64,000 bases of DNA from Bacteroidota bacterium (GTDB lineage: Bacteria > Bacteroidota > Bacteroidia > Bacteroidales > UBA12077): the NCBI GenBank assembly GCA_020444275.1, contig JAHLLG010000001.1:895773-959772 (forward strand), written 5' to 3'. Positions 61,767 through 64,000 of the stretch are shown piece after piece; positions within the stretch are counted from its first letter, which is position 1, and each line of letters opens with the position of its first letter. The notes beneath the pieces are model-generated. The model was given only the letters and a program-made list of their open reading frames with translations. It was not told the origin of the DNA and did not search any database. A program made the translations under genes and the position numbers.

Positions 61767-64000
61767 TTATTCGTATCGTAAGCTTTCTGTCGGATTTTTA
61801 ATTGCAGCTCTGTACGATTGAAATAGTACTGTTATAATTGCTATGGCAAATGTAACTGCCATTGAAGCTATAAACAAAAATGGAGTGATATCTATTCTAT
61901 ACGTGAATGATTCCAACCAGTTTTTTGCAAAATAATAAGCAATAGGCCAGGCGATAAGATTACTTATTAAAACCCATTTTAAAAATTCCTTTTGAAGAAT
62001 AAAGAGGATCGAAGAAACAGATGCACCTAATGCTTTTCTTATACCAATTTCTTTTGTGCGTTGTTCTGCCGAATAAGCCGATAAACCAAATAGTCCCAAG
62101 CAAGATAAAAGAATGGCCAGTATGGCGAAATAATCGAACATTTTTCCAATACGCTGTTCGTTTGTGTAAAGCTCATTGTAATGATCGTTCAGCGTGCGAT
62201 ACGAAAAGGCGTAATTTGGAAAGTTGCTTTGGATTGTATTTCGTATTTCTTTTATGGTCTGTTGAAAGTCATTTGCTTCTATTTTTACCAACATAAAGTC
62301 TGACGATTTTGCCGGCATAAAAATAACGGGTCCAATAGGAGAATGCATTGAGGTAAAATGGAAATCTTTTAATACACCAATAATTTTTCCTGTAGATCCT
62401 CTGAATGTTATTTCAGTTCCTATAGGTTCTTCTAAGTTCATTGCTCTTGCCGATGACTCATTAATAATAAATGTATTGGAGTCTGCTTCAAAAACTTCAC
62501 TAAAATTTCTGCCTTCTAATAATTTCAGTCCCAGAGCATCAATATAATCATGATCAACAAATGCACTGTTCGTTAAAAAACGTGTCTCAGGATCTCTGCC
62601 AGGCCAATCTCCACCATACGACCCTTCAACAATATTAACTGGTAACGAGGAGCATGATGTAACTTTTTTAACTGATGGTAGATAAACGAGTTTATTTTTT
62701 ATGGATTCATAGTCGTTAGTAAAATCTCCACCCAGATCTAAAACCACAAGGTTATTAATCTTATATCCCAGGTCTTTATTTTGTATAAACTGTAACTGAT
62801 TGCGCACCACCAATGAAACAATGATTAACGCTATCGATATGGTAAACTGTGTAATTACAAGCGTTTGCCTGAATAGTTTTCCTTTTTTACCACGTACAGG
62901 CTCTCTGGAAAGTATTTGTGTACTTTTTATGCGCGAAAGATAAATAGCCGTGTAGCTACCAGAAATTAAACCTGTAATAATTGTAATAATAACCAGCCAG
63001 ATAATCTCTTTAAACGAAAATACCCGCATGGTAATGCTTTTCTGACTAATTGAGTTAAATGTAGGTAATAACAGATCGACAAATAACAGTGCAAAAAGCA
63101 TAGCTATAAAAGCAATAAAAAGGGATTCGCCAAGGTATTGTGCAATTAACTGTTCTCTGCGTGCACCAACAACTTTTCTAATGCCAACATCAGTAAGTCT
63201 TTTGGTGGCCTTGGCCGTTGATAAATTCATAAAGTTAATGCAGGCAATAATCAGAATAAAAATCGAAACAATAGTAAAAATCTTAACATATTTAATATCA
63301 CCTAATATGGCATACAACTCCTGCAGATTACCTGACTTTAAATGAATATCGTGCAAAGGCTGAATTTTTAGCGGAAGTGTTTGATCTGGTTCATCTTCAA
63401 AAATTTCATTAAAGAAAAATTCTATTTTCTTTTCCAAAGAATCGACATTTGCTTCGGCAGCAACCTTAATATACGGAAAACACATGAAATTATCCCAGCT
63501 GTTCTCAAAGGCACTTAAGTTCATTATAGAGCCCAGGTGTGCTATAAAATCAAAATCAATATGTGAATTCGAAGGTACATCTTTCATTATGGCTACTACC
63601 ATATATTCATTGCTTATATTTAGTGTAACAGTTTTTCCAATTGGGTTTTCGTCGCCAAATAACTTTTTCGATAAGCTTTCGGTAAGGATTATTTCATTCG
63701 TGTTTGATAATAATTTATTGGGCCGGTTACCGATTATTTCAAACGAGAATATATCAAAAAATTCTGGTGTTGTAAATGCCCCGGTATTATTCTTAAATTG
63801 TTTATCACCCACCTTAATATTTGCTGTATTTGTCAATTGTAAGTTACAAGCCTCTTCTATTTCAGGGTAACGTTCTTTTAAAGCTTTAGCTAAAGGAATT
63901 GGACCTACAGCAACGCTGCTTTGTGGTAGTTCAACAACAGTTCTGTAAATTAATTCAGAATCTACATGAAACTGGTCATAGCTAATTTCATCATAAACCC
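61767..64000 (-). CDS. MacB/FtsX-type ABC transporter permease, 5' end outside the window
   Basis: The open frame runs from 61767 to the window edge, about 744 residues; a TTG at 63836 is not the start, since coding continues upstream with YDQFHVDSELIYR, a typical MacB periplasmic-core motif. Order: MacB_PCD domain, an FtsX helix near LKIQPLHDIHLKSG-VKIFTIVSIFILIIACINF, three helices, a second periplasmic core, and a second FtsX domain with EQRTKEIGIRKALGAS near the C-terminus. This is the duplicated-domain permease of about 790 residues common in Bacteroidota. It works with an ATPase not seen here; the substrate is not known. Confidence 0.92.
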   Translation of the reverse strand, partial: VYDEISYDQFHVDSELIYRTVVELPQSSVAVGPIPLAKALKERYPEIEEACNLQLTNTANIKVGDKQFKNNTGAFTTPEFFDIFSFEIIGNRPNKLLSNTNEIILTESLSKKLFGDENPIGKTVTLNISNEYMVVAIMKDVPSNSHIDFDFIAHLGSIMNLSAFENSWDNFMCFPYIKVAAEANVDSLEKKIEFFFNEIFEDEPDQTLPLKIQPLHDIHLKSGNLQELYAILGDIKYVKIFTIVSIFILIIACINFMNLSTAKATKRLTDVGIRKVVGARREQLIAQYLGESLFIAFIAMLFALLFVDLLLPTFNSISQKSITMRVFSFKEIIWLVIITIITGLISGSYTAIYLSRIKSTQILSREPVRGKKGKLFRQTLVITQFTISIALIIVSLVVRNQLQFIQNKDLGYKINNLVVLDLGGDFTNDYESIKNKLVYLPSVKKVTSCSSLPVNIVEGSYGGDWPGRDPETRFLTNSAFVDHDYIDALGLKLLEGRNFSEVFEADSNTFIINESSARAMNLEEPIGTEITFRGSTGKIIGVLKDFHFTSMHSPIGPVIFMPAKSSDFMLVKIEANDFQQTIKEIRNTIQSNFPNYAFSYRTLNDHYNELYTNEQRIGKMFDYFAILAILLSCLGLFGLSAYSAEQRTKEIGIRKALGASVSSILFILQKEFLKWVLISNLIAWPIAYYFAKNWLESFTYRIDITPFLFIASMAVTFAIAIITVLFQSYRAAIKNPTESLRYE

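Noticed and set aside
63836-63838. A start of the permease at 63836
   Set aside because: The codon is TTG inside a frame that continues to the window edge and encodes typical MacB periplasmic-domain residues; the gene is truncated by the window.
1-64000. CRISPR arrays, rRNA operons, prophage or intact transposase genes
   Set aside because: I found no regularly spaced direct repeats, no rRNA-like sequence, and no phage structural or transposase reading frames.

Overview
The window is a stretch of a Bacteroidota chromosome. It is AT-rich and has matched SusC/SusD genes, type IX secretion (T9SS) C-terminal sorting domains, many Bacteroidota-specific families (DUF4831, DUF3667, SiaC/DUF1987, GloVer repeats) and promoters of the TTG / TAnnTTTG type, with almost no Shine-Dalgarno sequences. 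The sequence alone does not support a finer taxonomic placement. There is no rRNA, CRISPR array, intact insertion sequence or prophage.

Region by region. 1-2 kb: end of a truncated gene, an exported isochorismatase-fold protein with altered catalytic residues, and branched-chain aminotransferase. 2-7.7 kb: a signalling module. Two SpoIIE/PP2C phosphatases, a SiaB-type kinase and a SiaC-type phosphoprotein lie in one operon, divergent from a receiver-PAS-class III adenylate cyclase. 7.7-18 kb: housekeeping genes (cdd, a LysM glucosaminidase, a methyltransferase, fmt, a DUF4405 protein, then an operon of START-like protein, LptF, two glycosyltransferases and ribBA). 18.0-19.6 kb: a tRNA-Met behind a strong promoter and a hairpin-rich leader, then a two-gene orphan cassette with REP-like palindromes around it.

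19.7-42.8 kb is a starch/maltodextrin utilisation locus. A LacI-family regulator (minus strand) faces a susC-susD-susE-susF-like operon, two extracytoplasmic GH13 enzymes (one a lipoprotein, one a T9SS cargo) and a membrane GGDEF protein. Next come a GH13 lipoprotein and a divergent 6-phosphofructokinase. A minus-strand operon then encodes an MFS sugar transporter, beta-phosphoglucomutase, a GH65 maltose phosphorylase and a SusA-like GH13. The inferred flow is surface starch binding and cutting, import through SusCD, periplasmic trimming, inner-membrane import of maltose, phosphorolysis to glucose and beta-glucose-1-P, conversion to glucose-6-P, and glycolysis. The same 16-bp LacI-type operator lies upstream of both susC and the MFS gene, so one regulator probably controls both arms.

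43-64 kb: POT peptide transporter, NnrE/NnrD repair enzyme, DUF4831 lipoprotein, two unusual membrane-associated proteins (one with an HEEGH motif), DUF2007 protein, thioredoxin-like protein, PepD dipeptidase, a lipoprotein and a small membrane protein, a large T9SS-secreted GloVer-repeat protein beside a hybrid two-component regulator, a DUF3667 protein, and an ABC-type permease that runs off the right edge.

The points most worth a second look are the SiaB/SiaC-adenylate cyclase module, the shared LacI operators placed upstream of the -7 elements, the hairpin leader of the tRNA, the HEEGH protein and the several palindromic intergenic repeats.
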